Translations under genes and position numbers: made by a program
NCBI GenBank assembly: GCA_027577415.1
Contig: JANBQS010000307.1
Span: 1-21,567, forward strand
Length of the DNA: 21,567 bases
From: Coemansia sp. RSA 922
Taxonomy: Eukaryota; Kickxellomycota; Kickxellomycetes; Kickxellales; Kickxellaceae
Direction: 5' to 3'
Notes under the pieces: generated by a model
What the model saw: only the letters and a program-made list of their open reading frames with translations
What the model was told of the DNA's origin: nothing
Database searches by the model: none
Shown here: piece by piece, positions 8,464 to 17,100 of the stretch
How positions within the stretch are numbered: position 1 is the stretch's first letter
Layout of the letters: each line of letters starts with the position of its first letter

Positions 8464-9312
8464 TTAGTGAGCGTGGTGAGCTAGAGCATATAGAATTTAA
8501 AATAAAATATTAGCGTATAAAGAAGTGAGAATAATAATCTACCTCTGGATGTCGACGGGTTAATGTTTATATAGCCTTTTTCGTGGCCCTTTTCCATAGA
8601 CGAAAATATGTCTTTCCCGCTACCCTTAGTGTCGCTGAGTTGAGCCTCTTTGTGGGCGGGCGATCCCCTATCTGTGGCGAGACATTTGGGCGTTGAGAGT
8701 CCGGGACATCTGGCAGGCGTGTAGGGTCGTTATGTAGACCATTGGACTGATCACGTGGGCCGGCGCGCTGTTCTACGACCCGCGTAACAATAGGAAGGGA
8801 ATGAGGAGGGCTATTTGACTTGGAATTCTGATTTTAAAAACATTGTTACAGTTTTCCTGGTCACTATTCGTCACTCTGTATTAGATCAGACATCAATAGT
8901 CGATGGGCGCTCATTGCCAGAATTGTAAGGCGAATGGTATGTACCTGCGGGTACTTACGTTCGTCACAGTAAAGAGATTTCTCATAGAGGCCAATACTAG
9001 TTGTCGGTTTGTCTAGTCTATAACATGTCATTTGCCAATTTTCGATCCAAGGATTTATAGCGTAATTGTTTTGTGACAATGCCATGCAGGGCGGCTCATT
9101 TATTTTTGTGGCTCAACTCATGTTGATTATCTGCTTGAAAAAAGGCTTTTATTGTCACATGTACACTTTCGGCATAATTAGCTCCCGTGTCTACAGGAAA
9201 AACTTTTTTTTTCGATCATCTTTGCATCAACTAACCGAACCACCTATTTATTTCGCACTCTCCTATCAACAACACTACTAGCATATCTATCTACTTTATT
9301 GGGTATTTTGCC
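8464..9312. other. Intergenic region upstream of the recombinase-like gene
   Basis: No convincing gene is seen. TATATAG occurs near 8570, followed only by a short frame. The part 8640-8790 is clearly more GC-rich than its surroundings and contains CACGTG (8752-8757) inside a 7-base inverted pair, GGGTCGT (8724-8730) and ACGACCC (8775-8781). These could be upstream elements of the gene at 9313. Confidence 0.45.
8864..9085 (-). CDS. Possible 73-residue hypothetical protein
   Basis: An ATG-initiated frame of 73 codons (MALSQNNYAINPWIENWQM...) is preceded about 60 bases upstream by ATAAAAGCC, similar to the TATAAAAAGCC of the other small genes here. Inside it, GTAAGTACC and a later CTAATACAG could form an intron of about 85 bases, which would shorten the product to about 53 residues. 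No family is recognised, and chance is a real alternative. Confidence 0.25.
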   Translation of the reverse strand: MALSQNNYAINPWIENWQMTCYRLDKPTTSIGLYEKSLYCDERKYPQVHTIRLTILAMSAHRLLMSDLIQSDE

Positions 9313-10740
9313 ATGGATGGAGAAGAAGTCGAGCAGATCTTCAACACGGTTGAAAAGCTCGTAATATCTCATCGCGCATTCAGTACTTTGTTTTCTCGCG
9401 TGGAGGCAACGGAGAAGGCCATCCAGGATCTGAGGAGCCGCTCTACTTGTTCAGGAGGAGGACACGCAGCGCACGTCGGCCATGATCACGAGGAGCCGGC
9501 TCTAAACGGTCGTGGTAATAACGGCAGGGGTAACGGATTCACTGGCAGCGTGCGTGACAATAATGTCAAGGATGTTTTAAAGTCCGTAACCAGCAAGCGC
9601 CTGAACGAGATTGGACGGGGCATCAGCGCTAAAAAGTCAACATGGGCCAATCTCCGCAAGCAGTACTCGCCTAAAGGATCGATGTTTTCGCCAAAGCGGT
9701 TGGCCACCGGCAAAAAGGCGACTAATGGCAGCACGCAAGCCTCCGACATGGATAGCAAGCTCGCAGTGGACGAGGTGTATAGTCAAGTGGCGGCGATGAC
9801 AGCTTACGGAGTGGAATTACTACGCATTGCGCTGAGCAATCCGCAAGTCAACCGGATATTGACCAAGCAAGCAAGCGACATATTTGCCACTCTTTGCGCC
9901 ACGCTCACTCACACGCGCGACCAACACCGAGACGAGATTTATAGCTTGGCTGCCAAACGGATCGACTTTCGTAGACTCACCAATGGTCAATCACAAGTGT
10001 GGGAGCCAGACTCTGAGGATGACGAGCCTTCCCGACAGAGTAGCGCCCCACAAATAGCCAATGGAAGGAAAGGCAAAGAGCCTGTGCAAAACGAGCGTAG
10101 TCATCCGTATCGCCGTGATCTTGGACACTCGAAGACCTCGAAGCAGCCACGGTGGCACTCGGGTGGTCGTGAACTAACCCAGCCAGGCAAAGGCAAAGCT
10201 TTACACGGTGGTCCGGCAGCGGGTACTCGCTTATCTACTCGTATACCTAGTGACACAGACAATCGGCGGTCTCGCATAGGTGAGAGCGAATCTCCCGCTG
10301 CCGCTTCTCTAGCCGCAGAGTCGGACACAGACAGCATGACAGATGAGAGCGAAAGCGACACCACTGGCACTCCAGTAGCTGAGACAACAGGGGATTTAGT
10401 GCATCTCGATCCGTCTCTCAGTCGTCGAAGCGTTATCCATGCCGCACTCTTGCTCCAGGGCAATTTAGAATCGGATATTACCGCTTACTTCAATCAAGTC
10501 AGCCAGTCCTCCAGTACAGAATACGACAGGTCATGGAGATATTGGGCTACTTGGTGCGTGGAGCATGATATAGATCCTTGTATTAGATCCGACAAAAACT
10601 TAGAGGCCTGGCTCTTGGAGGGAATACTATCACTGGATGCAAGGGGTAGAAGAGAAAGACAGGTCAAAAACATTTGGTCAATAGTCGAGGGACATCCACC
10701 ACCGGCAAAGTACGGACGTAAGGGCCTATCACCAGATTAA
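9313..10740 (+). CDS. Protein with tyrosine-recombinase-like core-binding domain, no catalytic domain
   Basis: This intact 475-residue frame starts at ATG 9313. Residues 1-45 are helical (FNTVEKLVISHRAF, FSRVEATEKAIQDLR). About 60-140 is a Gly/Asn- and Lys-rich linker. About 150-215 is a helical block (VDEVYSQVAAMTAYGVELLR). About 225-370 is disordered, rich in Ser, Arg and acidic residues (ESDTDSMTDESESD). The last about 100 residues contain TEYDRSWRYWATWCVEHDID, which strongly resembles the SAM-like core-binding domain that precedes the catalytic domain in tyrosine recombinases of DIRS, Crypton and phage-integrase type. The protein ends just after this domain, so the Arg...His-x-x-Arg...Tyr catalytic set is absent, and no continuation is visible downstream. 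It may be a domesticated or truncated recombinase, or an unrelated helical domain. A role in DNA binding is inference. Confidence 0.7.
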   Translation: MDGEEVEQIFNTVEKLVISHRAFSTLFSRVEATEKAIQDLRSRSTCSGGGHAAHVGHDHEEPALNGRGNNGRGNGFTGSVRDNNVKDVLKSVTSKRLNEIGRGISAKKSTWANLRKQYSPKGSMFSPKRLATGKKATNGSTQASDMDSKLAVDEVYSQVAAMTAYGVELLRIALSNPQVNRILTKQASDIFATLCATLTHTRDQHRDEIYSLAAKRIDFRRLTNGQSQVWEPDSEDDEPSRQSSAPQIANGRKGKEPVQNERSHPYRRDLGHSKTSKQPRWHSGGRELTQPGKGKALHGGPAAGTRLSTRIPSDTDNRRSRIGESESPAAASLAAESDTDSMTDESESDTTGTPVAETTGDLVHLDPSLSRRSVIHAALLLQGNLESDITAYFNQVSQSSSTEYDRSWRYWATWCVEHDIDPCIRSDKNLEAWLLEGILSLDARGRRERQVKNIWSIVEGHPPPAKYGRKGLSPD

Positions 10741-11137
10741 CTGAAAGTGTTTCTAGAAGTCAAAAATTCCATTTATCTAATTCAATATGATTAATTGTAT
10801 ACCTTTTCATGTCAAAACTTTGCAACATAGTCGGAAAACTTAGTGCAAGTAAAGCAAGATATGCTACATATTTTGTTTTCCCTGAACAGAGCGCACAAAA
10901 CCTTCATTATATAACTAGCAGTTTGAGTCGTTGATATGTAGTATATATGCTAGCCCTATCCACCTCTTTGTGTTCCTGGATTAAAATTTTTTTAACATGC
11001 TTATCACATTTATGCTCTACAAAATTGAAAGAATAGCTGGGTACTATTAAGTGGGATGTGGTAGCCAAAGTTGTCGAAGAAACTGGTAGTACAATGCATT
11101 TACTTCTATGTAAAGGTATGTCCCGCTTAGACTCGCG
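10741..11137. other. Intergenic spacer between convergent genes
   Basis: This AT-rich spacer lies between the plus-strand recombinase-like gene and the minus-strand small gene at 11138. No reading frame, repeat or recombinase remnant is seen here. Confidence 0.6.
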
Positions 11138-11539
11138 TCAATAGTATAGAAATAAATATTTGTTTTCGACAAATAGTTCCTTAGAAGGGACATATGTGAA
11201 CTCAGTGGGTATATTGCATCCAACATCCGCTGGTTGATAGTTGGGAAATACTTCTAGTAGGAACTTTTCATCCATACCAGGCTCAAGCGACCGGGGAAAG
11301 ACAAGAACGTGACTGTCTCTCGCCATAATTCTTGTTCCTTCTGACTTTAATTCAGCAACCAATTTGTTGGCTTGAAGGTTGAGAACCACCATGCAATGTG
11401 ATGTCGGCTGTATGCCAAAAGGAGCATGGGATGCAAGTTCTATGACACTACCAAATGTAACCGCATGGTCCATTTCAATAACGTAAAGGTCATACCTGGC
11501 ACTCTTGTTATAAAAGTATATTTCAATCTTTTGCGACAT
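11138..11539 (-). CDS. Orphan small protein, 133 residues
   Basis: The frame starts with ATG at 11537-11539 (MSQKIEIYFYNKSARYDLYV) and ends in KYLFLYY. Alternating hydrophobic and polar residues suggest a mainly beta structure (MVVLNLQANKLVAELKSE, HVLVFPRSLEP). There is no signal peptide or membrane segment. I recognise no family and see no convincing similarity to the two small proteins at 5686 and 20355, although size, TATA architecture and 5' leader length are alike. Confidence 0.65.
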   Translation of the reverse strand: MSQKIEIYFYNKSARYDLYVIEMDHAVTFGSVIELASHAPFGIQPTSHCMVVLNLQANKLVAELKSEGTRIMARDSHVLVFPRSLEPGMDEKFLLEVFPNYQPADVGCNIPTEFTYVPSKELFVENKYLFLYY

Positions 11540-11626
11540 GTCAAATACAAAAAGCGAACGAGGTAATTACTGGAAATAGAATGGATAAAAAAGAAGCAGT
11601 TGGTAAGGGGGAAGGCCATTGTTCTC

Positions 11627-11634
11627 AATTTATA
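11627..11634 (-). promoter_or_regulatory. TATA box of the small gene at 11138
   Basis: GGTATAAATTG on the minus strand lies about 90 bases before the ATG, a spacing like that of the other small genes in the window. Confidence 0.6.
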
Positions 11635-11639
11635 CCTAG

Positions 11640-11908
11640 TGTTTTCTCCTCTACCAGTGAATAGATGCTTTGAATCAAGCACTCGTCCATTCTTTCTCTC
11701 CCCTCCTGACCAAGTTTTCTTGCAAAAGAGTGTCATGTACTTTGAAATCATCATTGCTCTTCTGAGATATCATGTGGCAGGCAGCAATTCCTTTGTACTT
11801 CATAAACACGAGCCGTGTCACTTCTTGTGGTCACGGCATCCAGCATACCCCGTGCTCCTTTGTCAAAGCCCACGAGGCATGCTTTACCAAGATTTCTCCC
11901 GATTCGTA
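11640..11908. other. Promoter side of the small gene, no other gene seen
   Basis: This moderately AT-rich sequence is upstream of the minus-strand gene at 11138. Open frames on either strand here are short, overlap each other and carry no family-like sequence. Confidence 0.5.
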
Positions 11909-12060
11909 GAGATGCGCTGAGCTACGACCGCAGGTGGCAGTGGCGATCGCTAAGTGGGCCAGTAGATATGGCCCACTTCTTGGCAAGATGGGGATAGAGG
12001 TTGCTTAGTTCGCTATTGTTCGTACCTGCTTATTTTTCATGCTATATTCGCTCATATATT
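11909..12060 (+). repeat. Dispersed repeat, copy B (possible tRNA-derived SINE-like sequence)
   Basis: This is the partner of 4546-4680. It has GAGATGCGCTGAGCTACGAC, a 15-base segment absent from copy A, then GATCGCTAAGTGGGCCAGTA and GATATGGCCCACTTCTTGGC, ending in ATATTCGCTCATATATT. GTGGGCCAGTAGATATGGCCCAC holds a pair of complementary arms (GTGGGCC / GGCCCAC), so RNA from it could fold into a hairpin. It ends only about 27 bases from the stop codon of the flavoprotein gene. Confidence 0.55.
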
Positions 12061-12086
12061 CTACTCGTAACCACATTAGCATAACC

Positions 12087-13217
12087 CTAAAACTTGAATA
12101 CATCAGCAGGCGTAAACCCAAGCTCTCTCAAGACGCCCTGTACAGGACCCTGACCAGCTCCAATAGGTTTGACACCACTAATAGCAGCGAGCATAGCATC
12201 AGGACCACACATCAGCACGACATCTTTGCCTCGCTCAAACCCTCTCGTAAACGCGCGAACAGTATCCATATTCGGAGCAGCCACTTGCGCAACCGTAGCA
12301 GGACCACGATCGACCAGGTATGTAACAGAAAAGCGTTCCCCATGAGTCTGAGCCAGCTTATCCAGCAACCCGCGATAAATAATATCAGGCTCAGTCTGAG
12401 ATCCATACAACAAGGAAATGCGCGTATCAGAGTCCGCAGGATCATTTAATATTCTGTCAATAAGCTGGTACATGGGAGCTACGCCAGTACCACCGGCAAT
12501 CATATAGAGATGACGGTATTTCGCCGCATAATATGGCCAGACTAGCATAGGTCCCCGCATCTCGACCTGGTCGCCAACTCTAGTATCATGGAGGAATCGC
12601 GAGAGACTGCCTCGCGGATACCTTTTAACAACAAACTCCAAAAACCCCTCGCGCGACCCCGACTCCTCATCAACGACATTAGACATGAAAAAGCCAACCG
12701 GTGTATACGTCCTATATGTCTGCACCATATGATCCTTAATATCTATGGCCCACGCGCCCTGTGCAATAATGTTATCCACGAGTTTCTCCAGTTCGTCGTC
12801 AAATCTCGGTCGGTTGACTCGGAAGCGGAATCGAACAGTGTCGGGCGTCAGTGACTCCTTCTCGGTTAGTGTGAAGGGTGTGTACTTTTCCGGGTTCAGT
12901 CGCTCCTTGACCTCGGGCTTTAGCAGATCGGTGTGTAGGTGCAGGTAATAGAGAAACGCCATGGTTGCGCCAATAGCTTCCATTGCCCAGATCATGTAGG
13001 TGCCGGGCGGTCGCTCCTTAGGCTTCTCTTCTGTTGTAGTAGTAGTGTCTGGTTTTGGCTCTGATCCGCTAGCACTTTCTGTCGAAAGGGTTCGAAGCGG
13101 ACTAGATAAGACTGGCGCTGTCAGCAACGCTCGATCGCTCCAACGTCCAACTGGTAGTCGCCGACCTGCGGCTCTCAGCGAAAGAAGTCTGGAATGTGAC
13201 ACTAATCGAGCGAGCAT
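12087..13217 (-). CDS. Mitochondrial NADH-cytochrome b5 reductase-like flavoprotein
   Basis: This frame encodes 376 residues from the first ATG of the open frame, at 13215-13217. The N-terminus (MLARLVSHSRLLSLRAAGRR) is a typical presequence. A Ser/Thr/Lys-rich linker and one transmembrane segment (about residues 82-100, IWAMEAIGATMAFLYYL) follow. The ferredoxin-reductase-type module then has the FAD motif YRTYTPVG, KRYPRGSLSRFLHD, the nicotinamide-binding AGGTGVAPMYQ, ISLLYGSQTEPDIIYR, VLMCGP, and the family-typical C-terminus ending in VFKF. These proteins transfer electrons from NAD(P)H through FAD to an acceptor. Membrane anchoring and the presequence suggest the inner membrane or intermembrane space, as for yeast Cyc2/Aim33 or Mcr1-type reductases. 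Which subfamily it belongs to cannot be settled by eye. It is divergent from dynamitin with a 182-base intergenic promoter region. Confidence 0.88.
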   Translation of the reverse strand: MLARLVSHSRLLSLRAAGRRLPVGRWSDRALLTAPVLSSPLRTLSTESASGSEPKPDTTTTTEEKPKERPPGTYMIWAMEAIGATMAFLYYLHLHTDLLKPEVKERLNPEKYTPFTLTEKESLTPDTVRFRFRVNRPRFDDELEKLVDNIIAQGAWAIDIKDHMVQTYRTYTPVGFFMSNVVDEESGSREGFLEFVVKRYPRGSLSRFLHDTRVGDQVEMRGPMLVWPYYAAKYRHLYMIAGGTGVAPMYQLIDRILNDPADSDTRISLLYGSQTEPDIIYRGLLDKLAQTHGERFSVTYLVDRGPATVAQVAAPNMDTVRAFTRGFERGKDVVLMCGPDAMLAAISGVKPIGAGQGPVQGVLRELGFTPADVFKF

Positions 13218-13399
13218 TGAGAGTTTTTTTTTACGATATAAAATAAAATAAATAGATAAAAGAAAGCGAGGCAGATCAAGCCGGTTCACTTTAAAAAAAA
13301 TCAGATCCCGTTCATCGTCATCATCAAAACAAACTCTCTCTCCTCTGCTTCTTTGTTATTTTGCATTTCTCACCAAATATTCTACTTTTTTGTTTCAAG
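13218..13399. promoter_or_regulatory. Bidirectional promoter between flavoprotein and dynamitin genes
   Basis: Only 182 bases separate the two divergent ATGs. The spacer is AT-rich, with T/A runs, TC-rich tracts on the dynamitin side (CTCTCTCTCCTCTG), and no clear TATA box. This contrasts with the TATA promoters of the small accessory genes. Confidence 0.5.
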
Positions 13400-14563
13400 A
13401 TGTCGGCTAGCGTGACAAAGTACTCGAATCTCCTAGACATTGACACCAGCCAGCCCGATGTATACGAGACGCCGGACGTACCGACTTTGAGGCAACCAGA
13501 TGAGCAAGCAGAAATTCCGCTCTCCGAAGACATTTCCGTTGACTCACTCTCCGTAGATAAAGCCGCCGCTCGGTTCCGCGCCTCCGCCGGAGACACAGGC
13601 CAGTCAGCTCTATCGCGGTACCAGCGGTCCTTATTCCGGGCCCTACAATTAGAGTCGCTATCAGGCCCGCTCGAAGTATCTACAGGAAGCGCATTAAGCG
13701 AGACGCCCGAGCAGCGCTTACGCAGGCTGGTCTACGAGACACAAGAGCTTCGCGAGCAACTGGTCAGCAAGCCCAAGGACCAGCAAACCGTGGCTCTGAT
13801 GAGACTCGCCAATGGGCTTACCGACGAGTTGGCTCAACTCAGTGTCCAGTCCGAAGGCGAGTCCCTGGAGGGCGGCAGCCTAGTGTCGCGCTCCCTGTGG
13901 CAGCGCCTCAGCCCCGCCGCGGACCCACAGGCCGAGGCCCGGCCCACTATGCGTCCAGTGGCTGACAACGCGTTGCAGCTGGAGGCTCGCATATCCATGC
14001 TGGAAAAGGTGCTGGGATCGAGCTCGGCCCAGCTAGCGCGCGACGCAGCCGTGGGCCATAGCCTGGTCGACTCTGTCTCGCGTCTGCGGCAGCAACTGGA
14101 GGTGCTTGCTGACCCGCAGCGTGTCGATGGTATCCAGCGCCGCATCAAGCAGGTGCTTCTGGACATGGACCGCCTGGACCTCGCCACTACGCAGGCTGCC
14201 AGGGCTGAGGCTGATACTAAGGGATCTGCCCAGCGTATCGATCCGGCCACAGTCAAGCGTATTGACGAGCTGTATGAAAAGTTCACGGGCATCGACTCGC
14301 TCATTGAACTGGCGCCGGCCACGGCCCGCCGTCTGCAGTCCCTGGCTACCCTGCATGGCGAGGCAGCGGAGGTCGTGGCTCGCGTGGGCCGCATCGAGCG
14401 CGAGCAAGCGGGCGCCAGTGAGGAAATCAAGACTATGAAGGAGATCGCTGATAGTCTAAATCACGCTATGGCCGACAACTCGTCGACGCTGGCTGAGAAC
14501 ATGAAGCACTTGGACTCGCGCATCTATGTCCTCAACAGCCGGCTAGACTCTCTCAGAAAATAG
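13400..14563 (+). CDS. DCTN2: Dynactin subunit 2 (dynamitin, p50)
   Basis: This frame encodes 387 residues from ATG 13400; the preceding in-frame codons are not ATG. The N-terminus MSASVTKYSNLLDIDTSQPD, followed by VYETPD, matches the dynamitin signature (KYADLPxxxxxxPDVYETxD). ALSETPEQRLRRLVYETQEL matches the conserved ETPxQKYxRLxxExQEL segment. The rest is heptad-rich coiled coil, with a long C-terminal helix. Dynamitin lies in the shoulder of dynactin, links p150Glued to the Arp1 filament, and supports dynein cargo transport and nuclear migration. Length is normal for the family. It converges on the crotonase-like gene with 36 bases between stop codons, so the 3' UTRs must overlap or be very short. 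Confidence 0.92.
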   Translation: MSASVTKYSNLLDIDTSQPDVYETPDVPTLRQPDEQAEIPLSEDISVDSLSVDKAAARFRASAGDTGQSALSRYQRSLFRALQLESLSGPLEVSTGSALSETPEQRLRRLVYETQELREQLVSKPKDQQTVALMRLANGLTDELAQLSVQSEGESLEGGSLVSRSLWQRLSPAADPQAEARPTMRPVADNALQLEARISMLEKVLGSSSAQLARDAAVGHSLVDSVSRLRQQLEVLADPQRVDGIQRRIKQVLLDMDRLDLATTQAARAEADTKGSAQRIDPATVKRIDELYEKFTGIDSLIELAPATARRLQSLATLHGEAAEVVARVGRIEREQAGASEEIKTMKEIADSLNHAMADNSSTLAENMKHLDSRIYVLNSRLDSLRK

Positions 14564-14599
14564 TAAGCATTCTCTATCTTTTATATACCAAAAAATATG

Positions 14600-16162
14600 T
14601 TATTGGAGGTCGACAGATCTGTGTTTAGCTATTTGTTGGAGGTCGATGTGCTTAAATCGCTCGGGGTTCTTTCGGTACATTTTAGCAAATGGACATTCGT
14701 CAGGAATATCCACAGCGGGTTTAGGTACATTGAGGATCTCCGACAACGAGTCGTCAGCGGGGCTCTTGATCAGCACATCTGCTGGTAATGACGAGTCTTT
14801 AGCCCAAGCATTAGTCACAGCAAACTCCATAGCCAGAACCCGCGAGTACTCCATATCCCTCGAACTTCTTAAAGCCGCGACTCTCAGCCTTGCCACCGCT
14901 TGCCACTCTTTATCATCTATGAGCGCCAGATACTTTCTCGCCCACGCCGTATCCAACTCACGCAACTCCCCGATTAATTCATCCAGGGATTTGATGCCCT
15001 GCGACACTGGAGCAAAATACCTTTCGATCTCTGGTCTCCACACGCTGATTTTAGAAGGACCCGGGTACACCGACTCTGCCATATATGCTTTGCGCAGTGC
15101 GTCGCGCGTACTGGGCGGAGGACACGAAGCCGCAAGGAGTATGCGATCCATAGATGAGGCCAAACTCCTATGTGCAATGAATCCCTGACCTAGACCCAGA
15201 TCGGTCCATTCGCTGCTACGCAGGATGAGATCCGGGTGGCAGGCTATGAACTCTGCTGTTCCTGGATGCTCCAGGCGCGTGGACCAGTCGTAGAGCGCTG
15301 CCAGCGGGAATTCTTGTACGGGGGATAGCGATACGTTAAAGTTGTCCGTGGTTATTACGTCGGCCGTAGAGAGAACAACTCCTAAGGTGCTGGCGTCTAC
15401 GAGACCGCTGGCAAATACAACTACGGGTTTGGATTGGTTAAGCTGTCGCAATTCGATCTGTAGCCGGAGTAATGCTGCGAAAGCCTCCTGTTGCCTCTCG
15501 AGTGGTGGCAGGAATGGGCGTGAGTCATCTGTATTGCTATTTACAATAGCTATGGCGTAGTACTGTTCCCCGTACGCTTGTCTAATGGCATCGTGGATCT
15601 TGCTGACAGTCGCCAACGTCATTAGCTCCTTGCCATCAACAGGCTGGTCCAAGTAATCGGCCAGATCGACCACGCACACATTATCCAACTGCCCACCAGT
15701 CGATCTCTCATCTCCGTGATCCCACAGATGCTGATAAGGACATACGGGCTTCGGAGCGCTTGCCTCCTTATACGCCCTGTACTCGTCACAATTAAATGGC
15801 TCCACATGTTCGTTATAGTAGCGGGCCTTGGCCTGTTCCATACGCAAATCCAACTCATGCTTGTTAACGTCCTTGGTATCGTAGACTTCGGCCAACAGGT
15901 TGTTGAACCCGGGTGCATGCGCAAAGTCGTAGGCATCAAATCGACTGTATAGTTCGCCGACAACGGGTACATCCATAGTGCTCAGCCATTCGCGGAGTCT
16001 CTTAGTGTCGATAGAAGGATCTATGTTGGATGAGAAATAGTCAATACGCTGGTCGACAGTGGTGAGATCCAGGTCAGCAGAGGACCATGTGTAGTATTTG
16101 TGGAACTGTTGTAGCTCCTCTGTAGAAAAAGTACAGCCCTCTACTTGCGATATTTGGCTCAT
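14600..16162 (-). CDS. Degenerate crotonase-fold (enoyl-CoA hydratase/HIBCH-like) protein
   Basis: This intact 520-residue frame starts at ATG 16160-16162. The middle (about residues 165-345) follows a crotonase layout: LMTLATVSKIHDAIRQA, a strand AIAIVNSN, then KPVVVFASGLVDASTLGVVL, which aligns with the KPVIAAxxGxAxGGGxxL oxyanion region but lacks the Gly-Gly pair. HPDLILRSSEWTDLGLGQGF and a helical C-terminus (GIKSLDELIGELRELDTAWA) resemble 3-hydroxyisobutyryl-CoA hydrolases. The N-terminal about 150 residues are unusual for the family. Loss of the oxyanion glycines suggests a non-enzymatic role; the crotonase-derived mitoribosomal subunit mS47 is a precedent but no proof. Two Cys-Pro motifs (CPYQHLW and CPFAKMY) are noted. 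No presequence is evident (MSQISQVEGCTFS). Confidence 0.7.
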   Translation of the reverse strand: MSQISQVEGCTFSTEELQQFHKYYTWSSADLDLTTVDQRIDYFSSNIDPSIDTKRLREWLSTMDVPVVGELYSRFDAYDFAHAPGFNNLLAEVYDTKDVNKHELDLRMEQAKARYYNEHVEPFNCDEYRAYKEASAPKPVCPYQHLWDHGDERSTGGQLDNVCVVDLADYLDQPVDGKELMTLATVSKIHDAIRQAYGEQYYAIAIVNSNTDDSRPFLPPLERQQEAFAALLRLQIELRQLNQSKPVVVFASGLVDASTLGVVLSTADVITTDNFNVSLSPVQEFPLAALYDWSTRLEHPGTAEFIACHPDLILRSSEWTDLGLGQGFIAHRSLASSMDRILLAASCPPPSTRDALRKAYMAESVYPGPSKISVWRPEIERYFAPVSQGIKSLDELIGELRELDTAWARKYLALIDDKEWQAVARLRVAALRSSRDMEYSRVLAMEFAVTNAWAKDSSLPADVLIKSPADDSLSEILNVPKPAVDIPDECPFAKMYRKNPERFKHIDLQQIAKHRSVDLQ

Positions 16163-16828
16163 TATAAATGAAAATAGAACAGAGTGAAAAAAAGATGGTC
16201 AGTAACTTTTTATTTTTCTCGAGCCCAGGAAAACCGGCTAATAAATACGGCGATTATTAATGCCTCCAGCTTATGGCAACTACTCGGCTTATCATGGACT
16301 AGACCGCGCGAATTTATTAGTCTCTTGCGCTTATCTACCGCAGGGCTCCAGAGGGCAAGTGCTGTGGCTGGCCAATTAATTTATTAAAACTTGCTGATTA
16401 ACTCATGTCTGTCCTTGGCATACATTTGCAGCTAATTTATGTCGGCCATCTCCCTCATATCACGCGGCTTCTATATGAACAAGTTGTTTGGCCCTGTTTC
16501 TCCCTTGCTCTATTTGTCTTGACTCGTATTTAGATGATATCATGATAAACAAGTGGTCAAAGACAGCAGGAGTCACATGGGGGAGTAAGTTCAAGTACAA
16601 TAGTCATAGAGGTTTTGGCAATTAATGTATGTAGCTGACTTCCACCACAGTCAAATTTAAACATGTGATTGCGAAACAAGGTTGTCACTTTTTTTTTCAA
16701 GCGCTGCTGTCAAATTTTGTCTTTAAAAAGGGCGCAAATTGACAAGGAAGAAATATTTAGATACGACTCTTGCCTCATTCATTACTACACACTTTATTCG
16801 CCTGCCTATACACTCCAATTTTTTATCT
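16163..16828. promoter_or_regulatory. Intergenic promoter region, crotonase-like gene (left) and zinc-finger gene 1 (right)
   Basis: No gene is seen in this AT-rich 666 bases between divergent genes. Several GATA-type cores (TTATCA, TTATCT) occur on the left side. On the right, CTTTAAAAAGGG at 16721-16732 is a weak TATA-like element about 100 bases before the zinc-finger ATG. Confidence 0.45.
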
Positions 16829-16984
16829 ATGCACTCCTCGAATATGGCTGAAGTCGAATCAGCAAGCACATCGTGGGCAGCCAGGTGCAATAACTGTAAC
16901 GAGGAATTCGATACTTACGAAGAGTTTTATGCCCATCGCGAGCAAGTGCATGCGGATGATGCTCACTATAATACCTCATCATGA
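16829..16984 (+). CDS. Single C2H2 zinc-finger microprotein 1
   Basis: This frame encodes 51 residues from ATG 16829 (MHSSNMAEVESASTSWAARC...). A second ATG six codons in could also serve. It has one complete C2H2 finger, CNNCNEEFDTYEEFYAHREQ then VH: Cys-x2-Cys-x12-His-x4-His. Short acidic tails flank the finger. The linker is not TGEKP-like and there are no basic DNA-contact helix residues, so RNA or protein binding is as likely as DNA binding. It is paralogous to the gene 800 bases downstream, including its leader and first codons. Confidence 0.7.
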   Translation: MHSSNMAEVESASTSWAARCNNCNEEFDTYEEFYAHREQVHADDAHYNTSS

Positions 16985-17100
16985 GCTTAATAACGTGTTG
17001 TCCAATGTAACTGGTCAGAACATTAGGTACAAAGTTTAGATATTAATTAATACAATAACCCTTACTTCTTACAAAAAAAACATTCACTCGATAGTAGTGA

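Noticed and set aside
13834..14430. A 198-codon minus-strand frame across dynamitin
   Set aside because: It is a shadow: the composition is Ser/Arg/Ala-rich, as expected opposite a GC-rich coiled-coil gene, and the plus-strand protein is clearly dynamitin.
14646..15188. A 180-codon plus-strand frame opposite the crotonase-like gene
   Set aside because: It has no protein-like features and lies entirely within a better-supported gene on the other strand.
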